Both the position numbers and the translations under genes were made by a program. Below are positions 1 to 8,146 of a stretch of 62,329 bases of DNA, one piece after another. This DNA is from Paenibacillus sp. 1001270B_150601_E10. Its GTDB lineage: Bacteria > Bacillota > Bacilli > Paenibacillales > Paenibacillaceae. Numbering within the stretch: position 1 is the stretch's first letter; the number at the start of each line of letters is the position of its first letter. The notes under the pieces were generated by a model. It was not told where the DNA came from and ran no database searches. It worked only from the letters and a program-made list of their open reading frames with translations. Location: assembly GCF_015558675.1 (NCBI RefSeq), contig NZ_JADMOL010000007.1, positions 201,188 to 263,516 on the forward strand. Reading direction: 5' to 3'.

Positions 1-90
1 GCCGGATTCACAGGCATATAGAATTCGAATCTGCTCCTCCTGCTCAATGCGTGATAATTCCCTTACGATGCGCTGCCTCATGTCAGTCAC
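1..90 (-). CDS. Nucleotidyltransferase, RlaP-like (5' end only)
   Basis: Only the first 30 codons lie in the window; the gene runs off the left edge. The minus strand reads from a GTG start at 90, preceded by AAAGGAGGAG about 6 bases upstream, and encodes a segment ending in IRILYACESG. That ending, before an expected SRAWGF, is typical of the DNA polymerase beta-type nucleotidyltransferase family PF10127 (RlaP, linked to RNA repair). Family assignment rests on this short N-terminus only. It is divergent from the WYL regulator pair, and its promoter region carries a 22-bp element also found upstream of rtcB at 22 kb, which fits a role in RNA repair. Alternative: another nucleotidyltransferase with a similar N-terminus. 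Confidence 0.6.
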   Translation of the reverse strand, partial: MTDMRQRIVRELSRIEQEEQIRILYACESG

Positions 91-167
91 GGGCTTCTCC
101 TCCTTTATCGCTTTGGTTTCTTCCAAGTTAAGGTGCTGTAACCATATTGCCTCAGAACGCATGCTTC

Positions 168-189
168 GAACATGGCGAAAGTATTACGA
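168..189 (-). promoter_or_regulatory. 22-bp element shared with the rtcB promoter (copy 1)
   Basis: The 22 bases here are identical to positions 22062-22083, with core GGCGAAAGTATTAC. The element lies 78 bases upstream of the nucleotidyltransferase start and in the same orientation relative to it as the other copy relative to rtcB. A weak -10-like TATGGT (minus strand, 141-146) sits 22 bases downstream, similar to the 24-base distance in the rtcB promoter. It also lies in the region upstream of the divergent WYL genes. Function as an activator site is inference. Confidence 0.6.
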
Positions 190-327
190 GAATGAATAAA
201 GACGACTCTTCCATCAAATTTTCGAAATTAACATACAAAGATACAGATTGGTTGAATAAGGCTAATTGTGCTCCCTACTCCCCTTCTATGCTGATACAAT
301 AGAAAGAACAACGTAGCTGGAGGGTGG

Positions 328-1647
328 TTGAACGTGGCAAAGGAAAGCTTTGATAAAGAAATCCAATTTCTTCGCATGCTCATGCTGACCAGCGGAGCCT
401 ATAACCGAATCCAATTTGCAGAGCGGCTTGGCATCTCCGTCCATACCTTTGACAAGACGACGCGGAGATTGAAGGAGATTGCTGCAGCTTCTGCCTCGCC
501 ATCCACGAGTACGAAGGATCCACAAGATCTCCCGCTCGCCGTTCGATACAACTATTACGAGACAACAGACCCGATCCTGTTGTTTTTATTCCGCACCAAG
601 TCGTTAAAGGAATCAGAATCCATGCGGATCACCCTTATTCTTGAAGCGTTAAATGGCCAGGAGATGACGGCAATGGAGCTGATCGATGCCTGCAGCAGTA
701 AGATGCAAGAAGACATGCCCCTTCCAGACGAGAAGACGATACGATCGGATCTTAAATATCTGGAATCGGTTGGTGTGATTCATAAAAAGAACGCAAGCAG
801 GCCCTATCAGTATCAATTGCAAAATGAGCTGCTTCGCTCGTTATCTGACGACGAGCTTATTGATTTGTATGACTTCGTGGATGTCATGTCCAATACACAA
901 GTCCCTTCTGTGCAGGGATATTTGCTTCGAGACAGCTTAAAAAAGCACCTGATGCGCCTATTTGATGAAGCAAGCAGCATAGAAGCCTTTTTATACAAGT
1001 ACCATTATCATTCGCGCATTCTAGATGAAGCCCATCTGTATACGCTCTTGGAAGCAATACGCCATCGACGTCGTGTCCGCTTCCGCTACTTTACGCCAAA
1101 AGCCGAGAAGACCTATTCGGCGCAGTCCACGAATCCTCGCTTCGAGCGAGAGGATGAGGGCAAGTGGCATAAGGCCTTGCCGCTAAAAATTGTGTATGAT
1201 CATCAATATGGCAGATGGTATATGCTGAGCAGCGATCGAGAGGGAATCCGCAAGTTTCGGATGGAGGGCATGACGCACCTAGAGGAAGCAGAATCGATTC
1301 CTGAAGCAGACTTTCAGCTTAAAACTGCCGCACTCGAGGAGAAGCTTCAAACAAGCTGGCTGATCGATACTGGCCAGCCTGTAAAGGTTCGGGTCCGATT
1401 CTTCAGCCCCGAGCCGCCAGAGCCTGACTTCATCAAGCAGCGTGTCCTGCTTCAAGGACAATGGGGAGAAATTGTGGAGGAAGATGAGCAATCCTTCATT
1501 TATGAAATTACAGTCAACGGCATCACGGAGATTAAGCCATGGCTTAGAAGCTTTGGCTCAAGCTGCGAGGTATTGGCCCCAAGGCATCTAAGACGTGAAA
1601 TGATTGAGGAGTGGAAGGAGATTCAGGCGTATTATGAATCTATTTGA
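328..1647 (+). CDS. WYL-domain transcriptional regulator (first of pair)
   Basis: A 439-residue protein starting at TTG 328, behind GGAGGG. The N-terminus (about residues 1-60) looks like a helix-turn-helix region (FAERLGISVHTFDKTTRRLK), and a second winged-helix-like stretch follows near residues 100-160. The C-terminal half has a WYL-type ligand-binding fold, with ALPLKIVYDHQYGRWYMLS and a conserved RKFRM segment. WYL proteins are DNA-binding regulators that often sense nucleic acids or nucleotides. It overlaps or abuts the next WYL gene, so the two are co-translated and may act as a heteromer, as PafB/PafC-type pairs do. Divergent transcription from an RNA-repair-type nucleotidyltransferase suggests that it controls that gene; this is inference. 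Confidence 0.82.
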   Translation: MNVAKESFDKEIQFLRMLMLTSGAYNRIQFAERLGISVHTFDKTTRRLKEIAAASASPSTSTKDPQDLPLAVRYNYYETTDPILLFLFRTKSLKESESMRITLILEALNGQEMTAMELIDACSSKMQEDMPLPDEKTIRSDLKYLESVGVIHKKNASRPYQYQLQNELLRSLSDDELIDLYDFVDVMSNTQVPSVQGYLLRDSLKKHLMRLFDEASSIEAFLYKYHYHSRILDEAHLYTLLEAIRHRRRVRFRYFTPKAEKTYSAQSTNPRFEREDEGKWHKALPLKIVYDHQYGRWYMLSSDREGIRKFRMEGMTHLEEAESIPEADFQLKTAALEEKLQTSWLIDTGQPVKVRVRFFSPEPPEPDFIKQRVLLQGQWGEIVEEDEQSFIYEITVNGITEIKPWLRSFGSSCEVLAPRHLRREMIEEWKEIQAYYESI

Positions 1648-2446
1648 GAAGATCTTTAACTATCAAATTCTCTCCCGGCTAGAGGAATCCGGTACACTCA
1701 CGATCACCTCGCAGGAGCGAGCTTGGCTGAAGACCATGCTTGGCCAGCCTGCGGCAAAGGAAGCTTTTTCCGAGGAGACCCTAGAGAAACTGCAGCGTAT
1801 TCTACAGGATGCGCCCAGCTTGGATACCCATGAATATGTCATGGAAAGGGCCAAGAGCAGGGAGAAGCAGGTCTTTCACCCTCTCCTTCGCCCCTTGCAC
1901 CGATGCATCATCGAGGAAAAAGGGATTCTGATTAGCTATTCAACAAGAAATGGACGGGTCAATGAAGAGCATGAAGGCTTTCCCTATAAGCTTGAATACT
2001 CCATGGTTAAGCGGGAATGGTACCTGCTATGGTTCCATGTAAAGCGCAGATGCAAGATGAGCACCAAGCTTAGCAGCATCACGGCAGTATCCGCGCAGCT
2101 CCTACCTATCAAGGAGTTGGAGCGCATTCGGCACAGCCTCGCCACCCATCAAGCTTCACGCAAAACGACTGTTCAAGTTAAGGTTGTCCGTCAATATAAT
2201 CGGGAGCTTTCCCGTATCTTGTACGCCTTCTCCTGCTTTGAGAAGGAGGTCTCCTATGACGAGGAACAGGACTCCTATGAGGTTAGCATTCACGTTCCCC
2301 GAGATGAAGTGGAGTACCTGCTGTCCAAGATCCGCTTCTTAGGCAAGCGCGTTCAGATCTCGAATGGCACCTATCTGAAAAAGCGCATGCTTGAGACCTC
2401 GAAGAAAGCGTTGGAGCGGTATGCTGAAGAGTTAGAGAATGAATGA
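1634..2446 (+). CDS. WYL-domain protein (second of pair)
   Basis: ATG 1634 is preferred, with GGAAGGAG about 13 bases upstream inside the end of the previous gene, giving 270 residues; an upstream TTG at 1604 is also open. The start overlaps the previous gene's stop region by 14 bases, implying translational coupling. The protein lacks an obvious N-terminal helix-turn-helix. The middle has a WYL-type core (KLEYSMVKREWYLLWFH), followed by a C-terminal extension like that of other WYL regulators. It probably works with its upstream partner as a two-subunit regulator. A weak hairpin follows at 2469-2506. Confidence 0.78.
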   Translation: MNLFEKIFNYQILSRLEESGTLTITSQERAWLKTMLGQPAAKEAFSEETLEKLQRILQDAPSLDTHEYVMERAKSREKQVFHPLLRPLHRCIIEEKGILISYSTRNGRVNEEHEGFPYKLEYSMVKREWYLLWFHVKRRCKMSTKLSSITAVSAQLLPIKELERIRHSLATHQASRKTTVQVKVVRQYNRELSRILYAFSCFEKEVSYDEEQDSYEVSIHVPRDEVEYLLSKIRFLGKRVQISNGTYLKKRMLETSKKALERYAEELENE

Positions 2447-2468
2447 GAGCCGATTAACGGTAAAAAGT

Positions 2469-2506
2469 AAGGACTGCTCGACCCGGTCATGGATCTAACA
2501 GTCCTT
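2469..2506 (+). terminator. Possible terminator after the WYL pair
   Basis: Perfect 8-bp inverted repeat AAGGACTG / CAGTCCTT with a 22-base loop, between two convergent genes. There is no clear T-run, so this is a weak prediction. Confidence 0.4.
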
Positions 2507-2575
2507 ATAAACATGTGATTTAACGTCCCATACGTAAATCTAAATCTTGCAACATGAAAACTTAGATATTTTTCA

Positions 2576-3970
2576 TCAAATCAGCTTCCGGCTATACCAT
2601 TTCTCCCCGCGGAAGCGCCAAAGGAAGACGGAGCCGCGGATGCCCCACTCGATCACCATTGCGATCCACACTCCCATGATGCCAAACCCGAGCGGAATCC
2701 CAAGCACGTAGCCTAAGATAACACGGAAGAGCCACATGGAGAGCAGCGAAGTGATGGAGGTGAAGTTCGAATCTCCCGCTGCGCGAAGGGCCGATGGCAT
2801 AATAAAGCTGATAGACCACAGAAATGGCTGGGTTATCGCGATCAGCACCATAAGCTTAAAGATCGTCGGAACAATTTCAGCTGGCGGCGAGAACAGCTTC
2901 ACAATCCATGGGAACAACGGCATGAGAATCGCAGCGGCAAAGACAAACATGATAGAAGACAGCCATAAGAATGATTTGATAAACTTCCTCGCGTCTTCAA
3001 TGTTGCGCCGCCCGATGCATTGGCCTACAACCGTAACAACCGCGATGCTCAAGGCATTCGCTCCGATCTGAAACACAAGCGATATCGAGCCGCTTATCGC
3101 ATTGACCGTGATCGCAAGCGTACCCAGTTGTACGATAAACGTCTGCGTGAGCAGCTTCCCGCCGTTAAAGAACATTTGCTCCGCTGCAAACGGAATGCCG
3201 ATCATCATAATTTTTTTCAAAATAGAGAAATCCAGCTTCAGCGCATTCTGAATCCGGAACTTTAGCGTCTGATTAAACTTCAACAGATAGATAAGCGATA
3301 TGACCATCCCAAGCACACGAGCCGTAAGCATGGAGATGATCAACCCAACGACGCCCATATCGAGTACCGTAATGAACAGGATATTGAGGAACAAGTAGGT
3401 TAAGTTCATAATAAGCGACAGACCCAAGCAGGCCTTCGTCTCTGCAACACCGCGCAAAGCCCCCGTTACGGCTTGAAAGATCGCAATAAACGGATACGAT
3501 AGACAGCTTCCGATCAAGAAGATTTTTGCGTTATCCAGAACATCCGCTTCCGCACGGCCAAATAGTAGATCCAGTGTTGGGTTATGAAAAATGATGACGA
3601 CCGCGCTGATCACGATCGACAGCAGCGCAACGGCTGATATCGCTTGAGCGGCTGATTTCGAGACCATTTCTGCATTGCCGCTGCCTTTATACTGTGCCAC
3701 GATGACGGTTCCTCCCGTCGCCACAGCAACAAACACGTTGACCAAGAAGATGTTGAGCGAGTCCACCATGCTGACCGCACTAACCGCTGCTACCCCCGAG
3801 GAGCTGATCATCGCCGTATTCAGCAGGCTCATCAAAATAATAAAAGCTTGATCCACAAATATCGGAATAATAATCGCGATAATTTGCTTATAATCAAGCG
3901 TTTCTCCTGTGAAATATTTATTCAGCAGGAAGGTCGTTCTTCTCTTTATACTGGGAACAATTGTACTCAC
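2576..3970 (-). CDS. MATE-family multidrug/cation antiporter
   Basis: Membrane transporter of about 464 residues with roughly 12 hydrophobic segments. Early sequence such as PIFVDQAFIILMSLLNTAMIS and the repeated MATE-like halves match Na+- or H+-driven multidrug and toxin extrusion proteins. GTG 3970 is the likely start; the frame stays open to 4033, but those extra residues (HHYAMPRES...) are hydrophilic and lack family similarity. An AAGAGATG stretch lies upstream of the GTG. The gene stands alone, facing the WYL pair tail to tail. The substrate cannot be told from sequence. Confidence 0.88.
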   Translation of the reverse strand: MSTIVPSIKRRTTFLLNKYFTGETLDYKQIIAIIIPIFVDQAFIILMSLLNTAMISSSGVAAVSAVSMVDSLNIFLVNVFVAVATGGTVIVAQYKGSGNAEMVSKSAAQAISAVALLSIVISAVVIIFHNPTLDLLFGRAEADVLDNAKIFLIGSCLSYPFIAIFQAVTGALRGVAETKACLGLSLIMNLTYLFLNILFITVLDMGVVGLIISMLTARVLGMVISLIYLLKFNQTLKFRIQNALKLDFSILKKIMMIGIPFAAEQMFFNGGKLLTQTFIVQLGTLAITVNAISGSISLVFQIGANALSIAVVTVVGQCIGRRNIEDARKFIKSFLWLSSIMFVFAAAILMPLFPWIVKLFSPPAEIVPTIFKLMVLIAITQPFLWSISFIMPSALRAAGDSNFTSITSLLSMWLFRVILGYVLGIPLGFGIMGVWIAMVIEWGIRGSVFLWRFRGEKWYSRKLI

Positions 3971-4267
3971 CGTATCATCTCTTCTTTGTGTATTGTGCCA
4001 AAGGCTCTCCCTTGGCATTGCATAATGATGCATTATTATACCATTCTTCAGAGGAGATGAAAGTGATATGCATTGCCTTATTCAGGCATATGGCGTGGTT
4101 TTCGAGCAGAGTCGCTGCCTTTACCATCTTTTTAGGTACAAATGATCAGGAATGCGACTTTATGCTCGCCAACACGACCAGAATGACCTTAATGAAATAT
4201 ATTACATATCATTTTAATGGGAATTCATTATTTACCTTCTATTTAAAAGCAAAAGACGACCGTTTCA

Positions 4268-4369
4268 TTAAGGCTCGATATCGAACTTCGGATGGTAATG
4301 AGTGATCCGATCATCATCGGCTTGCGAGCGCGGATCTTGCTCCGCCCCCCATCTATACCCGTATTTCAT
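4268..4369 (-). CDS. Possible 33-residue small protein
   Basis: Short frame starting MKYGYRWGAEQDP and ending KFDIEP, with AAGGG 9 bases upstream of the ATG. It is polar, with no signal peptide or membrane segment, and lies just beyond the ferritin terminator. No family recognised. Codon choice looks gene-like but the frame is short, so this is tentative. The rest of 4034-4457 holds no other gene that I can support. Confidence 0.28.
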   Translation of the reverse strand: MKYGYRWGAEQDPRSQADDDRITHYHPKFDIEP

Positions 4370-4409
4370 TTTCTGAACCCTTAGCCAGCCAAGCCTGATC
4401 TTGATAAAA

Positions 4410-4442
4410 AAGAAGCTGCTTCCAATGAGAAAGCAGCTTCTT
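4410..4442 (-). terminator. Rho-independent terminator of the ferritin gene
   Basis: A 12-bp perfect stem AAGAAGCTGCTT / AAGCAGCTTCTT with a 9-base loop. On the minus strand it is followed by a run of T. It lies 16 bases beyond the ferritin stop. Confidence 0.85.
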
Positions 4443-4457
4443 GATGTTGGTATTGGA

Positions 4458-4970
4458 TTACGCCTCGTTAGAAGGCGGTGTAAAGGTGCGCTTCCCAAGC
4501 TCGGAATCAAGCATATAGAAGGCATTGCTGTCATTATCAATGCGGCGCAGCTTCTGAATAATGCTGTCGAAGGTTGCTTCTTCCTCAACCTGCTCGTCAA
4601 TGAACCATTTCAGGAAGTTGATTGTCGCGTGCTCCCGCTCGTCCCAAGCGATATCCGACAATTCGTAGATACGCTTTGTTACCGTCTTCTCATGCTCAAA
4701 GGAATGCTCGAACGCATCCAGCAGCGAATGGTATTCATTTTGTGGATTCTCCATGCCTGTCACGATCGCGCGTTTGCCCAAAGCATTAATGAAATGGAAA
4801 ATCTTCATCCCATGATACTTTTCTTCTTCGGACTGCATGATGAAGAAGTTGGCAAATCCATCAAAGCTTTCCGACGAACAGTAAGCCGCCATAGCGAGGT
4901 ACACCTGTGCCGAATAAAATTCATAATTCATTTGATCGTTCAACTTTGCGAGCAGCTTCTCACTTAACAT
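4458..4970 (-). CDS. Non-haem ferritin (FtnA type)
   Basis: A 170-residue iron-storage protein. The four-helix ferritin fold is clear: LNDQMNYEFYSAQVYLAMAA at the N-terminus, the ferroxidase glutamates and histidine in SEEEKYHGMKIFHFI, and DEREHATINFLKWFIDEQVEEE later. Length matches bacterial FtnA (160-175 residues). It oxidises Fe(II) and stores it as ferric mineral in a cytoplasmic 24-mer. It is monocistronic: its own promoter is predicted at 5057-5085 and a strong terminator lies at 4410-4442. I did not recognise a Fur box with confidence. Confidence 0.93.
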   Translation of the reverse strand: MLSEKLLAKLNDQMNYEFYSAQVYLAMAAYCSSESFDGFANFFIMQSEEEKYHGMKIFHFINALGKRAIVTGMENPQNEYHSLLDAFEHSFEHEKTVTKRIYELSDIAWDEREHATINFLKWFIDEQVEEEATFDSIIQKLRRIDNDSNAFYMLDSELGKRTFTPPSNEA

Positions 4971-5056
4971 CGGATCACTTCCCTTTTTAGCTTGTCTGGA
5001 TGAATGCTAGAGCATGTACCTTGTTATCCTGTACCGTCTAGCTTCCTTCTATTCTA

Positions 5057-5085
5057 AGTATGTTGGAAAAGAGTGGTGTTGTAAA
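5057..5085 (-). promoter_or_regulatory. Sigma-A-like promoter for ferritin
   Basis: On the minus strand: -35 TTTACA (5080-5085), a 17-base spacer and -10 CATACT (5057-5062), about 90 bases upstream of the ferritin ATG. Confidence 0.45.
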
Positions 5086-5226
5086 GTATGTCGATACAAG
5101 CATATGAATGCATAGGAAAGCCTCTTAGCTGTTGGATCATGATTCAGCAACCCATTCTTCCTTCTCCAATCACAACTGCAACCACCCGCACAGCACTTGC
5201 ATACAATACCGCAGGAGGTGATGGTT

Positions 5227-5454
5227 ATGCCGCCTTGGGTTCAAAAAGCACGCCGGTTGCTCGGACAGCCTGTAGGTGTCTCTTTAGTCAACGGTCAGGG
5301 CGTTAGTGGAATTCTATGCAGTTTAAATGGAGGCGTTGTTGTCATACAGGAGTATTTGTATCATAATCAATTCGCATCCAAGCAATATCCATTCGCTATG
5401 ATCCAGGAAATCCATCCTTATCCCGGATGCTACATGTCAGGGCCCGTGTACTAG
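5227..5454 (+). CDS. Small conserved-looking hypothetical protein
   Basis: ATG 5227 has AGGAGGT 8 bases upstream and gives 75 residues; an in-frame ATG at 5221 is too close to that site. The sequence begins MPPWVQKARRLLGQPVGVSL and has alternating short hydrophobic strands with glycines (NGQGVSGILCSLNGGVVVIQ), suggesting a small beta-barrel of SH3- or Sm-like type. Two cysteines are present. No signal peptide. Function unknown. A terminator-type hairpin at 5502-5546 follows. Confidence 0.62.
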   Translation: MPPWVQKARRLLGQPVGVSLVNGQGVSGILCSLNGGVVVIQEYLYHNQFASKQYPFAMIQEIHPYPGCYMSGPVY

Positions 5455-5501
5455 GGCTAATTCGATTGTCAATAGGCTTGCTTCATATGAAGTAATATTA
5501 A

Positions 5502-5546
5502 AAATAGCCGGGAACCCCCAGCATCTTCAAGGGTTTACGGCTATTT
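5502..5546. terminator. Bidirectional terminator hairpin
   Basis: AAATAGCCG / CGGCTATTT stem with inner pairing ACCC / GGGT, between a plus-strand gene ending at 5454 and a minus-strand gene ending at 5593. The AAAT/ATTT ends make it usable in either direction. Confidence 0.65.
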
Positions 5547-5592
5547 GCACGTCATACAAATGTAATAACTTCAGCACAAACTGAAAAATCAC

Positions 5593-5937
5593 TTACCAAT
5601 TGGTTCGAGGCTTTTGAAAAGCATCTGTCGCTTTATCGATATCGCTCATCATATCCTTTACACGATCCAAAGCTTGTTGAATCTGCTTCTGATGGGCATC
5701 CAAACGATGTGCGATAGATCGAATCTGGACTTGTGTAGGAGGGTTCGGCGCTTCCGCAAGCTCAATGAGCTCCTTTTCCAAAGCATCAATGCCAATCAAG
5801 CCTGAGCTGAGCATTTCAATCCCAAACTTTGCTTTGTCCGCGATGAAGTCAATCTTCAATGCCGTTTCCTTCGCTTGGCTGTTTCCCCACCCGGACATGT
5901 AGTTCGATGATCCAACAGGCGGTGTGTAATCACTCAT
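5593..5937 (-). CDS. Hypothetical 114-residue protein, alpha-helical
   Basis: A soluble protein with no signal peptide or membrane segment. It has a short Gly/Ser/Pro-rich start (MSDYTPPVGSSNYMSGWG) followed by long amphipathic helices, and a C-terminal part (QIQQALDRVKDMMSDID) likely to form a coiled coil. It lies 27 bases downstream of another helical coiled-coil protein in the same direction, so the two are probably co-transcribed. An AGGAGG-type site (AAGGAGGC) precedes the ATG. No family recognised. Confidence 0.65.
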   Translation of the reverse strand: MSDYTPPVGSSNYMSGWGNSQAKETALKIDFIADKAKFGIEMLSSGLIGIDALEKELIELAEAPNPPTQVQIRSIAHRLDAHQKQIQQALDRVKDMMSDIDKATDAFQKPRTNW

Positions 5938-5964
5938 GAAGACAAGCCTCCTTAATTCTGATCC

Positions 5965-6384
5965 TTATTTTTGATACTTATCTGTGATTTCATCAATCTT
6001 GTCTGTCAGATCGTCAATCTCGTCTGTCAATTCGTCGATCTCGTTCGTTAATTTGTCTACGTCCTTGATGTTCTTTTGAACTTCGTCGATATTGCTGCTT
6101 GCAGCCGTAACTTTGGACATCACCTCTTGCGCGATGGAGGTTACCAGAACTTGTACATGATCAGGAGCGTTTTGTCCAACTTGTGCCACAAGTCTATCGA
6201 TAAGGGGTTTGATTTGATTCAAAGTCGTCGCAGCATTCGTTAATTCACGGCCGCAAGAGTTCAACTCAGAGTCAATCTTATCCGATACACGGTCAATTTT
6301 GGACTGCGTTATTTGGTCAATTTCTCGAATAACTCTATCAATATCATTTGCCATTTCACGTACAGCGCCTTTTCCTACCAACAT
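5965..6384 (-). CDS. Hypothetical coiled-coil protein with C-terminal heptads
   Basis: 139 residues, start ATG 6384 with GGAGGG 7 bases upstream. Nearly all helical. The C-terminus has imperfect seven-residue repeats (NEIDELTDEIDDLTDKIDEI) with Ile/Leu at core positions, a clear coiled coil. The N-terminal part (DIDRVIREIDQI, SDKIDSELN) also fits heptads. No membrane segment or secretion signal was seen. Together with the following gene it may form a helical complex; the long-helix architecture loosely recalls small secreted helical-hairpin proteins, but no WXG motif was found. Function unknown. Confidence 0.68.
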   Translation of the reverse strand: MLVGKGAVREMANDIDRVIREIDQITQSKIDRVSDKIDSELNSCGRELTNAATTLNQIKPLIDRLVAQVGQNAPDHVQVLVTSIAQEVMSKVTAASSNIDEVQKNIKDVDKLTNEIDELTDEIDDLTDKIDEITDKYQK

Positions 6385-6523
6385 TTACTTTCCCTCCAGT
6401 ATATTTACAATTGATTCGAATTCCTTCTCATTATAAGGGGAGCAGCCCATTCCATTCAATCAAAAACTAGGAAGATATTTGAATAATTTTACTCTATGTT
6501 CATCCAAACAAAGTAAAAAAAAA

Positions 6524-6549
6524 GAGAAGACTGCCGTCTCAGTCCTCTC
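6524..6549 (-). terminator. Terminator of the DUF1801 gene
   Basis: A 10-bp stem GAGAAGACTG / CAGTCCTCTC (one G-U pair as minus-strand RNA), 6-base loop, then a T-run on the minus strand. Confidence 0.75.
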
Positions 6550-6562
6550 ATAAGGATACATC

Positions 6563-6958
6563 CTACTCTTCCTTCTTCTTTTTCGATTTTGCTGCTGCTT
6601 TCTCCATATTGCTTGCCACTCGATATTGGACTATCTTACGGATCGCATCATAGGGCAATGGCTGATCAATTGGAAATTGGACTGCCCCTTTGGACTGTTT
6701 ATATCCCTTAAGCTCTTCTTGAAAGGCCTCAATGCCGCTAGGCGTAGGATAGAAGCCAATGTGCTTCTTAAAAGCAGCAAAATGGACAAGGTTCCCATGG
6801 AGCTCAAAGGTCGGCATCTGATAGCTGATCTTTTCTTTCGCTTCTGGCGCTTCCTCTTTAATGACTTTTCTAAGCGTTAGAAGGATCTCTTGTACCTTAG
6901 GTGAAAATGTCGTGATATACCCATCAATCGACTCGTACGCGCTGTTGCTCTCCTTCAT
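6563..6958 (-). CDS. DUF1801-family protein (YdhG-like)
   Basis: 131 residues. The family signature is visible: ESIDGYITTFSPKVQEILL near the N-terminus, KISYQMPTFELHG in the middle, and HIGFYPTPSGIEAFQEEL. The lysine-rich tail (KSKKKKEE) is common in this family. B. subtilis YdhG has been proposed as a frataxin-like iron chaperone, so an iron-related role is possible here, but that is inference from the family. Single gene with its own terminator at 6524-6549. Confidence 0.82.
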   Translation of the reverse strand: MKESNSAYESIDGYITTFSPKVQEILLTLRKVIKEEAPEAKEKISYQMPTFELHGNLVHFAAFKKHIGFYPTPSGIEAFQEELKGYKQSKGAVQFPIDQPLPYDAIRKIVQYRVASNMEKAAAKSKKKKEE

Positions 6959-7068
6959 CCTAAAGCATCTCCTTTATCACTTGATATCTTTATTCCTAAC
7001 CCAATTATCCCGTTTTCATCCTTTGTCTAAAGTTTGCGCCAGCATTCCGATTATAGACGGAGAAGAGG

Positions 7069-7164
7069 TGGACAAGTTTTGTGTGTATCACATCCTGTTT
7101 TAGCCGCCTCTTTTTGCTTCACTTTCACATCTACTATATATAGTAGAAAAACGAAATGGAGGGA
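7069..7164 (+). promoter_or_regulatory. Upstream control region of the EEP hydrolase gene (copy A)
   Basis: Contains TGGACAAG followed by a GTGTGTATCAC block (7069-7091) and a perfect 16-bp palindrome CTACTATATATAGTAG (7131-7146), then the ribosome binding site. The same blocks recur in the same order at 8147-8235. The palindrome may be an operator or a leader hairpin. Confidence 0.5.
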
Positions 7165-7170
7165 TGAGAA

Positions 7171-8142
7171 ATGGGAGGCCGTCTTACCTTTTTGACCTGG
7201 AATATGTATTTAGGGGCAGATACTGCTCCTTTATTCACAGCAACGCCTGAGCAAATTCCACAGCGTGTCAGTGAAGTGCTGCGCCAATTCCTAGCTACGA
7301 ATATTCGATCCCGAGTAAAGTCACTCGCACGAGAAATCGCCTCGAAGAAGCCTGACTTCATCGGATTACAGGAAGCTGAGATCGTCCAAATCGTTATCCC
7401 CAGCTTTCGAACCATTACGTTTGATTTCGTTCAGCTGCTGCTGAAGGAGTTAAGTAAACGAGGTATATGCTATGAAATAGCCGCTCAGAATAGAAACTTT
7501 ACGGCAGAGTTCCCGGACAGTCATGGGAATATCGTTCGTTTGCTGGATCGAGATGTACTCTTGATTCGAAAAAATAGCTGCCTGCAAATCATTCAAAAGG
7601 TGGAAGAGAATTTCAACACTAATCTTGTGGTTACAATTGGCGGACAACCTTTTGAAATCGTCCGCGGCTGGTCATCCATTGATGTGTATTGGCACGGACG
7701 CATCTTTCGAGTAATCAACACCCATTTAGAGCCCTTGTCTCCAACCGTACAAGCTGCGCAAGCTATGGAAATTCTAAATGGACCGGCCAACATTCAATAT
7801 CCCCTCGTTGTGCTTGGGGACTTGAATTCTAATGCCGATGGAACAGGCACACCAACCTATGGACTGTTTATCGCAGCAGGTTTCCAAGATGCATGGCTGG
7901 AGGCAGGGATTGGCCCCGGATTTACTTGCTGTCAGGATGCTGACCTGCTGAATAATATATCGGAGCTAAACGCAAGAATTGACTTTATCCTGTTTAAAAA
8001 TGGGTGGTCAGCATTGAAGGCAGATGTTGTAGGAGAAGACCAGAAGGACCGAACCTCTACAGGACTCTGGCCTTCCGATCATGCGGGAGTATCTGCCGTA
8101 CTAAAGTTAAATCCTAAGACTGACGATCACTGGTCCAATTAG
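7171..8142 (+). CDS. Endonuclease/exonuclease/phosphatase-family protein
   Basis: 323 residues, ATG 7171 with GGAGGG upstream. It has the DNase I-like fold signatures: FLTWNMYLGAD (catalytic Asn) at the start, DFIGLQEAE (catalytic Glu) near residue 72, the strand INTHLEP, VVLGDLNSNADG (Asp and Asn) in the middle, and WPSDHAGVSAVL (catalytic Asp-His) at the end. All key residues are present, so it is probably an active metal-dependent phosphodiesterase or phosphatase. There is no signal peptide, so it is likely cytoplasmic. The substrate cannot be predicted: members act on DNA, lipids or phosphorylated small molecules. A truncated relic of a paralogue follows directly. Confidence 0.85.
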   Translation: MGGRLTFLTWNMYLGADTAPLFTATPEQIPQRVSEVLRQFLATNIRSRVKSLAREIASKKPDFIGLQEAEIVQIVIPSFRTITFDFVQLLLKELSKRGICYEIAAQNRNFTAEFPDSHGNIVRLLDRDVLLIRKNSCLQIIQKVEENFNTNLVVTIGGQPFEIVRGWSSIDVYWHGRIFRVINTHLEPLSPTVQAAQAMEILNGPANIQYPLVVLGDLNSNADGTGTPTYGLFIAAGFQDAWLEAGIGPGFTCCQDADLLNNISELNARIDFILFKNGWSALKADVVGEDQKDRTSTGLWPSDHAGVSAVLKLNPKTDDHWSN

Positions 8143-8146
8143 ATGA

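Noticed and set aside
3961..4305. 114-codon plus-strand frame between the MATE and ferritin genes
   Set aside because: No ribosome binding site at a useful distance; the internal ATG overlaps its own GAGGAG; no family resemblance.
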